This document shows, one piece after another, positions 47,274 through 55,662 of a DNA stretch of 64,000 bases. The notes under the pieces are model-generated. The model saw only the letters and a list, made by a program, of their open reading frames with translations. It was not told the DNA's origin and ran no database searches. Numbering within the stretch: the first letter of the stretch is position 1; each line of letters starts with the position of its first letter. The stretch comes from JBMOMT01 sp049324835 (GTDB lineage Bacteria; Chloroflexota; Anaerolineae; CAYNKW01), in the NCBI GenBank assembly GCA_049324835.1, contig JBMOMT010000030.1, positions 1 through 64,000 on the forward strand, written 5' to 3'. A program made the position numbers and the translations under genes.

Positions 47274-47930
47274 TCAGTCTGGCCCGACCAGCCGGAAGCC
47301 GTGACCCCTGACGGCCACGATGTACTGGTTGTCAGGGTCGAGCTCGGCCAGACGCTGGCGCAGACGGCGGACGAGGGAATCGACGGCTTCGGCCGAGACG
47401 CCCTCCGAGATGACGTCGGGCCAAACAGCGGCGACGATCTCGTCGCGGCTGAAAACCCGCGCCGGATCACCGCTCAAAAGCTCCAGCAGGGCGAATTGAG
47501 ACGGCGAGAGGGGCGGTTGGACTTGGCGCCCGGACACCCAGGCGCGCCGCTGCTCGGCGTCCAGGTGCAGACCCGGTCCCGTGGGGCGGATGGGGGCGGT
47601 GGCTTCGGCATCGACAAAGGTGAACAGGCAGTTGGGAGCCACCTGAATCTGATCCCCATCGACCAGCTCGTGGGGCGCTTCCAGGCGCTGGCCGTTGACA
47701 AATGTGCCGTTTTTGCTGTCCAGGTCTTCGATGAGGTAACAGCGTTCCTGGCGCACGATGCGGGCATGATGGCGCGAGACCCAACGGTCGTCGATGGCCA
47801 CATCGTTATCTGGCCAGCGACCGATGGTCATTTCTTTTTTCGAGAGCGGCCAACTCTGTTTCACCTCACCGGCCTGGTGCCGCACGAGCAGCGCGCTCTG
47901 AGTGTAGAGTGGGCTGTATTCCACGGACAT
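47274..47930 (-). CDS. FHA-winged-helix transcription factor
   Basis: A 218-residue cytoplasmic protein fusing an FHA phosphothreonine-binding domain (~25-105: MTIGRWPDNDVAIDD, VSRHHARI, LIEDLDSKNGTFVNGQRL) to an OmpR/PhoB-type winged helix (~125-215: LSPSQFALLELLSGDPARVF, RDEIVAAVWPD, VDSLVRRLRQRLAELDP, IVAVRGHGFRLV). All FHA binding-site residues (GR, S-H, N-G) are present. It is transcribed divergently from a catalytically intact Ser/Thr kinase (48017), with the two start codons only 86 bp apart. This arrangement suggests the kinase writes, and the FHA domain reads, a phosphothreonine that controls DNA binding. Inference. Confidence 0.87.
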   Translation of the reverse strand: MSVEYSPLYTQSALLVRHQAGEVKQSWPLSKKEMTIGRWPDNDVAIDDRWVSRHHARIVRQERCYLIEDLDSKNGTFVNGQRLEAPHELVDGDQIQVAPNCLFTFVDAEATAPIRPTGPGLHLDAEQRRAWVSGRQVQPPLSPSQFALLELLSGDPARVFSRDEIVAAVWPDVISEGVSAEAVDSLVRRLRQRLAELDPDNQYIVAVRGHGFRLVGPD

Positions 47931-47959
47931 TTCCTGTCACCTCACTCGAATCCCGACTG

Positions 47960-47988
47960 TTGCTGAACGGCCTGGGATGTGTTACAAT
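47960..47988 (+). promoter_or_regulatory. Promoter of the Ser/Thr kinase gene
   Basis: TTGCTG (47960-47965), 17-bp spacer, TACAAT (47983-47988). Lies in the short divergent intergenic region, where an autoregulating FHA-winged-helix protein could bind. Confidence 0.65.
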
Positions 47989-48016
47989 AGTGCTGTCTTT
48001 TGTGAGAGAAGAACCC

Positions 48017-48994
48017 ATGAGTCACTTGATGCTTCAAGGCACAATTCTGCGCGAACGCTATCAGATCGTGGCCCTCATCGGCCAGGGTGGGATGGGCGCT
48101 GTCTACGAGGCTCACGATCTACGGCTGCCGGGCAGGCGTTGCGCCGTCAAAAAGACGCATCTGCCGCCTTTGTTGAGCGCGGCGGCGGTTGCTCAGGCGC
48201 GAAGGCAGTTTGAGCAAGAGGCGCGCACGCTGGCGCGGTTGGATCATCCCAACCTGCCCAAGGTGTCCGACTTTTTTTCCGATGACGACAGCGATTATCT
48301 GGTGATGGATTTTGTGCCCGGACGCGATCTGCACCAGATCGTCCAGGAGGCTGCCCGGCAGGGGCGGTTCCTCGATGAGACGCTGGTTGCCGATTGGGCG
48401 CGCCAGCTCTGCGAGGCGCTGAGTTACCTGCACCGGCAAGAGCCGCCGGTCATCCACCGCGATCTCAAGCCTGCCAATGTCAAACTCACTCCCGATGGAT
48501 TCATCAAGCTGGTGGACTTTGGCCTGGTCAAACCGGTAGACCCGGACGATCCGCGCACTCTGAGCGGCGTGCGTGGACTGGGTTCGCTGCCATATCTGCC
48601 GCTGGAGCAGTACGCTGATGTCGAAGGTCACACCGATGCCCGCTCCGATGTTTATGCGCTTGGCGCTACACTCTATCACCTGTTGACCGGTCAGTCGCCG
48701 CCGAGCGCTCAGCAGCGTTTTTTGCAGCCGGACGCTCTGCTGCTGCCGCGAGAGATCAACGCCGATATTTCCCCGGCTGCCGAGGCCGCGGTGCTGGCAG
48801 CCATGTCCATTCACCCCCGGCAACGTCCGGAAAGTGTGAGCGCCTGGCGACGGCTCTGGCTTTCTCCAGATGGCCCACCCGATTCTGCCGCTGCGTCTGC
48901 ATCTGGTTGGTGGGCCGCGCTGCGGGCCAATATCGGCTGGTTGGCCCTGGCGATGGTTCTCACCGCGTTGGTGCTTTTCCTCTCGTTGCGATAA
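48017..48994 (+). CDS. Transmembrane Ser/Thr protein kinase (PknB-like)
   Basis: A 325-residue Hanks-type kinase with every catalytic element: GQGGMGAVYEA, Lys in CAVKK, Glu in FEQEARTL, HRDLKPAN, VDFGL, the activation region GSLPYLPLEQY and DVYALGATLYHLLTG. A single TM helix (WLALAMVLTALVLFLSL) lies at the extreme C-terminus, leaving essentially no extracellular sensor, so any input must come through the TM helix or from partners. ATG 48017 is preceded by AGAGAAG. Convergent with the GH3 gene: the last 35 bp overlap tail to tail. Divergent partner is the FHA-winged-helix protein. Confidence 0.9.
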   Translation: MSHLMLQGTILRERYQIVALIGQGGMGAVYEAHDLRLPGRRCAVKKTHLPPLLSAAAVAQARRQFEQEARTLARLDHPNLPKVSDFFSDDDSDYLVMDFVPGRDLHQIVQEAARQGRFLDETLVADWARQLCEALSYLHRQEPPVIHRDLKPANVKLTPDGFIKLVDFGLVKPVDPDDPRTLSGVRGLGSLPYLPLEQYADVEGHTDARSDVYALGATLYHLLTGQSPPSAQQRFLQPDALLLPREINADISPAAEAAVLAAMSIHPRQRPESVSAWRRLWLSPDGPPDSAAASASGWWAALRANIGWLALAMVLTALVLFLSLR

Positions 48995-51701
48995 AACCTC
49001 CCACCCATCCACCCAGCCAGGTCAGGATCGAGCCCACGGGCCAGCCGGGCCAGCCCGGCGGCCACAGCCATCCCAGGCCGAAGGGCAGGAAAACGGCCAC
49101 ACTGCCGATCCAGACGAGCGCGCCCCAACGGACGCGGGCGGCCAGAGACGCCACCTTGCGCCCTTGCCAGGCGTAACCCGTTGTCAGCGCCAGCGCCAAA
49201 CCAAACAGTGCTCCCAGTAGCTCTGGCGCTCCGGCGCGCCAGACGCCGTTTTCCGGCGGCGCCGGGGTGAGGGTGGGCGTTGGGGTGGGTGTTGGGGTGG
49301 GCATGCCGGTGGCTGCGGGCCAAGGTGTGGCCGGAGGGGAGGGTGTTGGGGTGGGTGTGGCGGTTGGCTGAGGTGTGGCAGTGGGCGGAGCCAGCAGTGT
49401 GATGCGCAGCGGAGCAATTGTCTGGGCATCGCCGCAGCGGGCGATGATCTGAATGTCGCCTGGGAAGCTCAACAGCAGATCGGCCTGGGCCACGCCCAGA
49501 ACGGTGGTCGTCGTCTGGGTGGCCAATACCTGGGCCGAGACCCTATCGAGGGCCTCGAACGTGACCTGGGTGCCATCGGCTACCGGGTGACCGTTGCGGT
49601 CCTGCACCAGGGCAGTGCGCACAACGAGTGTGGCCGGCGCGGTGGGCATGGTCTCGCCGGGAGAGAGTTGGGTGAGCGACAGGGCCTGGAAGGGCTCCGG
49701 CTCCAACCGGGTTACCAGATCGTAGCCGGTGCCCTCGATGCTCACCGGCGAGATGCCCAGGGGGGTCCAATCGCCAAAAAGCACACGCGCCGAGGCCTCG
49801 ATGAAGGCGGGTATCTTGCTATAGATGCCATAGTAGGCGGTGAGTTTGCTGACTTCGGTGGTGTCCAGGTAATAGGGTGCAGAGTAGGCCAGCACCACCA
49901 GGTGCGCGTCGCGATAACTGCCGGCGGCCTGGGCCAGGAACAGGCGCAGGGCGTCCGAATCGGGGTAACGCGCCGGGTCGGGATCGAGCATGGCAAAAAT
50001 GATCCACTCGGCCTCATCCAACAGCGTGGATAACTCTACAAACTCGGTCGACGGCGCGCCGTTGGGCGACTGGGTGAGAAAGGCCTTGAGCTGGGCAAAG
50101 GTGCGGCTGGTGATCTGGCCCGGTGCAACACGTCCCTCGCCTTCTGGCCCGTAGAGGCGCAGAATGGCGGTTTGTAGCGCCTCCGGATCGATGAGCGGCA
50201 ACGGCTGACACTCGGCGGTGAAACAGCGCGATCGCCGGGCGTCGGTCAGGATGAGGATGTCCTGGTCCAGAGATGGTGGGCTTGGCATGCGGTTGCTCAA
50301 CTCTTCCGGCGAGGGATAGATGAGCGTGATAGCTTGTTGGGCAACCTGGTTGACAAAAGCGGTTTCATCGGTGATAGCCTGTAGATCGGCGGGCGTTTTC
50401 AGCACCTGGTTGAGAGAAAAATCGGGGTAGAGCCGCATCTTGAGGCGCACGATGCGGCTGACGGCTTCGTCTACCCGCGCGGCAAAGGTGGGGTTGATGA
50501 GGTACTCGTCGCGGAAAAAGGCGATGGTCTGGCGTATATTTTCGAGCTGGGTGGGCCAGTCGGAGGTCAGCGCGTACTCGGATAGGATGAGCAGGTCGTT
50601 GCCGGCCAGAAAGGCCTCTTTGGCGATCTGTTTGTGCTGGAAGGTCTCGAGATCTGGATCGAAATAACGTTTGACCGCCAAAACACCCAGGGCGTCGGCC
50701 ACCAGCACACCATGCTGTCGCCAGTCTCTCAGCTCCGGCAGAGCCAGGATGGCCGGCAGGGCCTCAGGGTCAAAGCTGATGGGGCGGGTGAACTGCCGGA
50801 TGTTGCCCTGGAAACCGCGGTAGCGGATGTGGGAGCTCATCAGTGCATCGGTGAGTGCTGCATCGTCCCAGGTTGGATCGGTGACGGCGAAAAAAGGGGC
50901 CAGCTCCACACGGCGCAGTTCCTGCAACGATTTATCTACCGTGGCGACTTCGTCATCGGGCAGGCGGTCGGAGCCGCCGTGGCCGGGAAAATGTTTGGCT
51001 ACCGTCGCCACGCGTCCATCGCTGCCCTGGTGCACACCCTGGATGTAGGCCTGGCCCATACGGCCCACCCAGTAGGGATCGCCGCCAAAGGCGCGAATGC
51101 CGATATCGCCCCGCCCTGAAAGCCGGGGCACGTTGAGCACGTCGAGCACCGGCCCCAGCAAGAGGTTGATGCCCATTGCGGCCAACTCGCGGCCAGCGAT
51201 CTCGCCTGCCTGACGGCTCAGATCCGGCCGCCAGGTTGCGCCGAGGGCCATGGGGTTGGGCAGCGACGTGAGGCCGTTGGTGAGGCGAGTAAAGGGGTAG
51301 CCGTCGCCCTCGTGATCCACGGCGATGAAAAGCGGCGCGCCCGGGCCGGGCATCGACAGGGCCAGGGTTTGCAGGGCGTTGGCCAGTTGTTGTACCTGGG
51401 CAGGCGTATCACCCTGATTGATCACGTTGCCGTTGCTGGTGAGCAGCACCACGCCGCCCACCTGGTCCTCGGTGATGAGTCGGGTGATGTCGGAGCCGAA
51501 GGAGGTGTCGCGGCCCATAAAAGTCACCAGGAAGAGCTGGCCCACTTTTTCTTGTGGCGACATGGCCGCCACCCACGCGGCTACAGGATCGCTTTCCTGG
51601 GCAACGGCGGGTGGAACCGGCCAGCCCAGAAACAGCAGAGTGATGGCCGTCAGGGTGTGAATCCACCGCATCAGTTTGGCGAGCACGCTATGGTGAGTCA
51701 T
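48960..51701 (-). CDS. Secreted GH3 glycosidase (beta-N-acetylhexosaminidase-like)
   Basis: A 913-residue exported, membrane-anchored enzyme. Signal peptide (HTLTAITLLFLGWPVPPAVA), GH3 barrel (~38-390) with FIAVDHEGDGYPFTRL, NLLLGPVLDVLNVPRLS, VAKHFPGHGGSDRLPDDE (the KHFPGHG acid/base loop of NagZ-type enzymes) and a nucleophile Asp probably in GVLVADALGVLAV. A second alpha/beta domain and an Ig-like domain follow (~450-770), a Pro-Thr linker (TPTPTPSPPATPW) and two C-terminal TM helices. Probably releases N-acetylhexosamine from cell-wall or environmental glycans. The 3' end overlaps the kinase gene on the other strand by 35 bp. Confidence 0.86.
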   Translation of the reverse strand: MTHHSVLAKLMRWIHTLTAITLLFLGWPVPPAVAQESDPVAAWVAAMSPQEKVGQLFLVTFMGRDTSFGSDITRLITEDQVGGVVLLTSNGNVINQGDTPAQVQQLANALQTLALSMPGPGAPLFIAVDHEGDGYPFTRLTNGLTSLPNPMALGATWRPDLSRQAGEIAGRELAAMGINLLLGPVLDVLNVPRLSGRGDIGIRAFGGDPYWVGRMGQAYIQGVHQGSDGRVATVAKHFPGHGGSDRLPDDEVATVDKSLQELRRVELAPFFAVTDPTWDDAALTDALMSSHIRYRGFQGNIRQFTRPISFDPEALPAILALPELRDWRQHGVLVADALGVLAVKRYFDPDLETFQHKQIAKEAFLAGNDLLILSEYALTSDWPTQLENIRQTIAFFRDEYLINPTFAARVDEAVSRIVRLKMRLYPDFSLNQVLKTPADLQAITDETAFVNQVAQQAITLIYPSPEELSNRMPSPPSLDQDILILTDARRSRCFTAECQPLPLIDPEALQTAILRLYGPEGEGRVAPGQITSRTFAQLKAFLTQSPNGAPSTEFVELSTLLDEAEWIIFAMLDPDPARYPDSDALRLFLAQAAGSYRDAHLVVLAYSAPYYLDTTEVSKLTAYYGIYSKIPAFIEASARVLFGDWTPLGISPVSIEGTGYDLVTRLEPEPFQALSLTQLSPGETMPTAPATLVVRTALVQDRNGHPVADGTQVTFEALDRVSAQVLATQTTTTVLGVAQADLLLSFPGDIQIIARCGDAQTIAPLRITLLAPPTATPQPTATPTPTPSPPATPWPAATGMPTPTPTPTPTLTPAPPENGVWRAGAPELLGALFGLALALTTGYAWQGRKVASLAARVRWGALVWIGSVAVFLPFGLGWLWPPGWPGWPVGSILTWLGGWVGGFIATRGKAPTR

Positions 51702-51804
51702 GGCGCGCCCAATGATACACTACTTTTACCAAATTGGGTAGTCGATGGGGAGGTCTTTGGCAAGTCGGGGGCGCAGGGAGAACGAGAGAGCCGACCGGAT
51801 CGGT

Positions 51805-52848
51805 TCAGTGGATGGTGATCACGCCCTGCGGGCAGGCGCTTACGCAATCGCCGCAGCCGGTGCAGCGCGATGGCGTGAGCGTGCGCACGGCCCAATCGCC
51901 CGCCGGCACGCCGACGGCGCGCTCCCGCACGGGTACGAGACCAAACACACGCGGGGCGCAGACGTCGAGGCAGGCGTGGCAATTCTGAGGCTCCTGGCAG
52001 GGTTGGAGGTCGATCTTGAACCGTCCGGCTGTGGCGGCTCGTCGCTGCCAACGAAACGCCCGTCGTCGCGGCTCCAGGCGAATGGCCTGGTGCGTGCAGG
52101 CAGCGCGGCACACGCCGCAGCCATAACACAGAGCCGGATCGATGAGGCATTTGTCGTCGCTGGCGGTGTAGCGGATGGCGCCAAAGGGGCAGAGGGTGCG
52201 GCACTGTTTGCAGCCGGTGCAGCGCTGCCAGTCTATGGCTGCCACGTACTCGGCGGGGAAAAAGACCTGCATCATGCCGCTGCTCACCTGCAGACGATAG
52301 GCCATGCAGTCTTGATCGCAGTTGCACAGGCCGCCGATAAACGGCGTGCCAAAGGTCCACACCGAGTGCACCAGCCCTTCCCGATCCAGTCGATGGATCG
52401 CCTGGCGCGCCTGCTCGCGGCTGAGCCATTCCAGGTTTTCGCCGTAATCGGGAAACTGGCCGATCAGGCCGCTGGGATCGATGCCCAGACCGTAGCAGTA
52501 ACGCACCTGGCGGCGGCCGGTGGTCAGGCTGCGACAGGCGCATGGCAGCCGCACGATGGAATCGACCAGGTTCAGTATCTGGTCAACGTCTTCCAGGGGC
52601 ACCACCTGACCGAAATGGCTCTTTTTCTGGCGGGCGGTGGCGATGCGCCCGACCCAATCGGGCACAAAAGGCAGGGCCTGGATGGCGTCGAGCATGGCCA
52701 AGGAGCGGGCGGCGCGCGCTTCGAAATGCTGGAAAAAGGCGGCGATCTGCTCCCGCCGCCCATTCTGGGTGAGCAATTCCTGGCCATAGTTGTTCATGGT
52801 GAGATACCATTCTTTGCCCTCACCGTGTTCGGTGCAAAACTCACACAT
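51805..52848 (-). CDS. Multi-cluster 4Fe-4S ferredoxin-domain protein
   Basis: A 347-residue cytoplasmic protein with an N-terminal helical region (~1-100), a Cys-containing middle (LPCACRSL, CYGLGIDPSG, GLCNCDQDCMAY) and three ferredoxin motifs: CTGCKQCRTLCPFG, CYGCGVCRAACTHQ and, at the end, CTGCGDCVSACPQG. Extra Cys residues (CQEPQNCHACLDVCAP) could hold a further cluster. Probably an electron-transfer protein; the partner is unknown. Its start overlaps the end of the ASCH gene by eight bases, and with the MerR regulator upstream it forms a three-gene operon. Confidence 0.8.
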   Translation of the reverse strand: MCEFCTEHGEGKEWYLTMNNYGQELLTQNGRREQIAAFFQHFEARAARSLAMLDAIQALPFVPDWVGRIATARQKKSHFGQVVPLEDVDQILNLVDSIVRLPCACRSLTTGRRQVRYCYGLGIDPSGLIGQFPDYGENLEWLSREQARQAIHRLDREGLVHSVWTFGTPFIGGLCNCDQDCMAYRLQVSSGMMQVFFPAEYVAAIDWQRCTGCKQCRTLCPFGAIRYTASDDKCLIDPALCYGCGVCRAACTHQAIRLEPRRRAFRWQRRAATAGRFKIDLQPCQEPQNCHACLDVCAPRVFGLVPVRERAVGVPAGDWAVRTLTPSRCTGCGDCVSACPQGVITIH

Positions 52849-53173
52849 GGCTTGACTCCAATTTTATTTCCAGGGCCACCACACCCAGGGCCTCTTTATC
52901 CGGCGGGTAGATGGCTCGCATGGCGGCCAGCAGTTCGTGGGCAGGCAGGCCTGGCGCAATGGCGGCGGGGTTTTCATGGGCCAGCAGTTCTTCGAAAGTG
53001 GCATAGTGGCCTGTGCGCACGATGACGCAAGGGTGTCGATCGTTGAGGAGCAGGCGGTCGCCAACCTGGAGACGGGCAACATTGGTGTACGCCACGCGCA
53101 CCTCGACCGTCTTGCGGCCGGCCAGGATCTGCTGCACGTATGGTTCTCTGATCCACAAGGTCTTGCTGCGCAT
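52841..53173 (-). CDS. ASCH-domain protein
   Basis: A 110-residue single-domain protein of the ASCH/PUA-like superfamily: LWIREPYVQQILAGRKTVEVR, LQVGDRLLLND and IYPPDKEALGVVALEI cover the ASCH barrel including the conserved K-x-x-E-x-R segment. The family binds RNA or modified nucleotides; some members are amidohydrolases for N4-acetylcytidine. ATG 53173 has GGAGAG upstream. It overlaps the ferredoxin gene by eight bases and lies 77 bp behind the MerR gene. Confidence 0.8.
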   Translation of the reverse strand: MRSKTLWIREPYVQQILAGRKTVEVRVAYTNVARLQVGDRLLLNDRHPCVIVRTGHYATFEELLAHENPAAIAPGLPAHELLAAMRAIYPPDKEALGVVALEIKLESSHV

Positions 53174-53250
53174 CGACTCTCCGGGCTGAAAAATCGACGC
53201 GGCCCGGTGGCTCAACACCCATCGGGCTGCAACATAGTTTTCACAAGCCA

Positions 53251-53685
53251 TCAAGCCTGGGCACGTTGGATTTCCGCCAATTCGTTGGGCGAGAGGAGGT
53301 GTTCGGGTGCGGACAGGTAAACCGGACACTCGTGACATTCCCGGTTCTCCTGGCAGGCCACGTCCTTTATTTGCCAGCAGGGGGTGCTGCGATCCTGGCG
53401 CGCCGGGCAGTCGGCGTGAGCGGCCTGGTCGCACTGACGAATCTCCCAGCAGGGGATCAGGGCCAGCAGGCGGCGTAGCCCTTCCTGGTTGAGGCCTTGG
53501 TCGTGGATGAGGTGCCGGATGCAGCGCACCCAGGTCAGGTCGTGATTGGAATACAATCGGCGGTTGTTACGGCGGGCGGGCTTGATGAGCCCGCTCTCTT
53601 CGTACAGGCGAAGGGTGCGGGGGTGAACACCCAGCAATTCGGCGGCGATACCGATCGCGTACAGGGGGGTGGTGGTGCCAGGCAT
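53251..53685 (-). CDS. HspR-like MerR regulator fused to a Cys-rich two-CW-type domain
   Basis: A 144-residue protein. Residues ~8-80 are a MerR winged helix close to HspR (LYAIGIAAELLGVHPRTLRL, SGLIKPARRNNRRLYSNHDL). The C-terminal ~60 residues hold seven or more cysteines in the order CWEIRQC, CPARQ, CWQI, CQENRECHECPVY, the pattern of the two-CW domain seen in chemotaxis and sensor proteins, presumed to bind metal or an FeS cluster. This would make a redox- or metal-responsive regulator. It precedes ASCH and ferredoxin genes. A consensus promoter overlapped by a CTTG-N13-CAAG inverted repeat lies upstream, suggesting autoregulation. Confidence 0.83.
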   Translation of the reverse strand: MPGTTTPLYAIGIAAELLGVHPRTLRLYEESGLIKPARRNNRRLYSNHDLTWVRCIRHLIHDQGLNQEGLRRLLALIPCWEIRQCDQAAHADCPARQDRSTPCWQIKDVACQENRECHECPVYLSAPEHLLSPNELAEIQRAQA

Positions 53686-53754
53686 GTTGGCTTCCCTTTG
53701 GCAAACTCGTCCTTGGGCAACAATTGCGCCACTTTTCTCAAGCAGCTTTCCTGA

Positions 53755-53796
53755 ATTATATCATGTTCAAACTACCTTGTCAATTTCGTTTACAAG
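53755..53796 (-). promoter_or_regulatory. MerR promoter with HAIR-like operator
   Basis: On the minus strand TTGACA (53783-53778), 17-bp spacer, TATAAT (53760-53755). The 21-bp sequence 53776-53796 is an inverted repeat CTTGT-N11-ACAAG covering the -35 box; its outer CTTG/CAAG and total length equal the HAIR site (CTTGAGT-N7-ACTCAAG) of HspR. Confidence 0.65.
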
Positions 53797-53811
53797 TTGG
53801 CTCGGAGACTT

Positions 53812-55539
53812 TTACGGGCTATAGTCGCGCAGGATGGAACCGCCGATGAATTCTCGTAGGATCGAGTTGTCTGGGATGGGTTCTGGCTCGCAGGGCAGGA
53901 ACCACTGCAAAAAGGCCAGCAGACGTTTGGCCTCGATGTGATTCATGGTGCCTGGCTCCACCTGCCGCAGCAGGGGTTCGGCAAAGGGTTTCAACACGGC
54001 CAGCTCGTAGGCCAGCGCCGAGTTGAAAATGGCGTCGGCGTGCTCCTGGAAGGGAAAGATGTTTTGTCCCTCTCCCCGGCGCACGCTGGCCCAGCGGTCG
54101 ATGGTTTCCTGAGCCGAATAGCCGCGATAGGCAGCGTCGCGGATGAGGCGGCGAAGCAGGCGCGTATCGGTGGTGGGCACGCGGTTGTGATGATCGATGT
54201 TGAGGTTGGTCAGCGCCGAGACATAAACCCGGTAGATGCGTTCGGCGGGGATGGCCGGCACCAGCTTGGGATTCAGGCCGTGGATGCCCTCGGCCAGGAT
54301 GATCTGATCCGGTCGTAGCGAGATGGTGTGGCCCTGATCGCGCCTGCCGGTGTGAAAGTTGTAATGTGGCAGTGCAACGCTCTGATAGGCCATCAGTTGC
54401 AGCAGATGCTCGTTGAACAGGGCCAGGTCCAGGGCGGTCAGCGACTCGTAATCGTATTCACCGTTGGCCGTGCGCGGAGTGAGGTGCCGCTCGACGAAAT
54501 AATCGTCCATGCCGATGACCACCGGACGAATGCCGTTGGCCAGCAACTGCACCGCCAGACGTTTGACAAAGGTGGTTTTGCCGGACGACGATGGGCCGGC
54601 AATGAGCACCAGCCGCACGTCTTTGTGTCTGGCGGCGATGTCGCGGGCGATGTGGGCAATACGCTGCTCGTGCAGCGCTTCGGCCACCAGAATCAACTCG
54701 CGGATGCGCCCATCCTCGATGGCCCGGTTGAGGCCGCTGACGCTATCCACCTCCATCAGTTGCAGCCATTGGCCGTACTCACGAAAGACCGTCGCCAGGC
54801 GCGGTGAATCACGAAAGGCCGGCATTTCCTGGGGCCGGCTGGATAACGGGTAGCGCAGGATGAAACCGGGCGGATAGTGCTTGAGATCGAACCATTTCAC
54901 ATAGCCGGCCGAGGGCACCATGTAGCCGTAGAAATAGTCCTCTGTGCCGCACAACGAGTAGACGGTGAGATAGTCTTTGCGGCGATACTTGAGCAGGCGC
55001 ACTTTGTCCTGGTAGCCCTGATTCTCGAACAGGGCTCTGGCCTGGTCCAGCGGGATGCGACGTTTGGTGATGGGTTCATCCTGGTGGGCGATCTCTTGCA
55101 TGCGCTTTTCGATGCGCGCCAGCTCGTCGAGTGAAAACGGCTCTCGACCCTGCACCGTGCAAAAGAGGCCGCCAGCCGTCAGAGAGTGATCGATGACGAT
55201 GCGTGCTTCTGGAAAGAGCTGCCGCACTGCTGTCACCAGCAGGAAACAGAGCGAGCGCTGGTAGATGCGTGTGCCGTCGCCAGAGGTGACAGGAATGGGC
55301 GACAGGTCGGCATCGGTGTGCAGGGTGTAGGTCAGCTCACAAAGCCGGCCGTTGACCAGAGCGGCGACGACCGGGATGGAAGGGTCTAGCACTCTATCGG
55401 CCAGTGCCTGAGCGATGAACGTTTCGATAGGGGCGCCGACGCTTGCCTGGTAAAGCGCGCCATTGGGCAGCCGCGCCTGCACTGTCTGGCGTGGGGAGGT
55501 CGGCGTGGCCTGGGGTATTTTTCTTTTTGGGGCTTTCAT
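53812..55539 (-). CDS. TGS-domain nucleoside (uridine) kinase
   Basis: A 575-residue protein of the family that joins threonyl-tRNA-synthetase-like N-terminal parts to a uridine kinase. Residues ~18-85 form a TGS domain (VQARLPNGALYQASVGAP), ~90-240 an SAD-like region (VIDHSLTAGGLFC), and ~300-500 a phosphoribulokinase/uridine kinase: P-loop AGPSSSGKTTFVKRL, VIGMDDYFVER, YDYESLTALDLALFNEHL, ILAEGIHGLNP. Likely salvages a nucleoside; the role of the synthetase-like part is unknown. ATG 55539; promoter TTGCAT-17-TATCAT at 55617-55589. Confidence 0.85.
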   Translation of the reverse strand: MKAPKRKIPQATPTSPRQTVQARLPNGALYQASVGAPIETFIAQALADRVLDPSIPVVAALVNGRLCELTYTLHTDADLSPIPVTSGDGTRIYQRSLCFLLVTAVRQLFPEARIVIDHSLTAGGLFCTVQGREPFSLDELARIEKRMQEIAHQDEPITKRRIPLDQARALFENQGYQDKVRLLKYRRKDYLTVYSLCGTEDYFYGYMVPSAGYVKWFDLKHYPPGFILRYPLSSRPQEMPAFRDSPRLATVFREYGQWLQLMEVDSVSGLNRAIEDGRIRELILVAEALHEQRIAHIARDIAARHKDVRLVLIAGPSSSGKTTFVKRLAVQLLANGIRPVVIGMDDYFVERHLTPRTANGEYDYESLTALDLALFNEHLLQLMAYQSVALPHYNFHTGRRDQGHTISLRPDQIILAEGIHGLNPKLVPAIPAERIYRVYVSALTNLNIDHHNRVPTTDTRLLRRLIRDAAYRGYSAQETIDRWASVRRGEGQNIFPFQEHADAIFNSALAYELAVLKPFAEPLLRQVEPGTMNHIEAKRLLAFLQWFLPCEPEPIPDNSILREFIGGSILRDYSP

Positions 55540-55588
55540 TTCTATCTCTCCATCTTGTCGACGGGATGTTTGCGTTCAGCGGGAATGT

Positions 55589-55617
55589 ATGATACCATAT
55601 CTTTCTGGCCTATGCAA
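55589..55617 (-). promoter_or_regulatory. Promoter of the TGS-nucleoside kinase gene
   Basis: Minus strand TTGCAT (55617-55612), 17-bp spacer, TATCAT (55594-55589), in the divergent region before the nitrilase gene. Confidence 0.6.
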
Positions 55618-55662
55618 TTGATGCGTCATGGCTGACACATGTCCAGTAGACAGGAGGCGAGT

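Noticed and set aside
48960..48994. Frameshift or assembly error at the kinase/GH3 gene junction
   Set aside because: Both C-termini end in plausible TM/basic tails, and a 35-bp convergent overlap needs no error.
53812..55539. Threonyl-tRNA synthetase
   Set aside because: Only the TGS/SAD-like N-terminal part resembles it; the catalytic domain is a P-loop nucleoside kinase.
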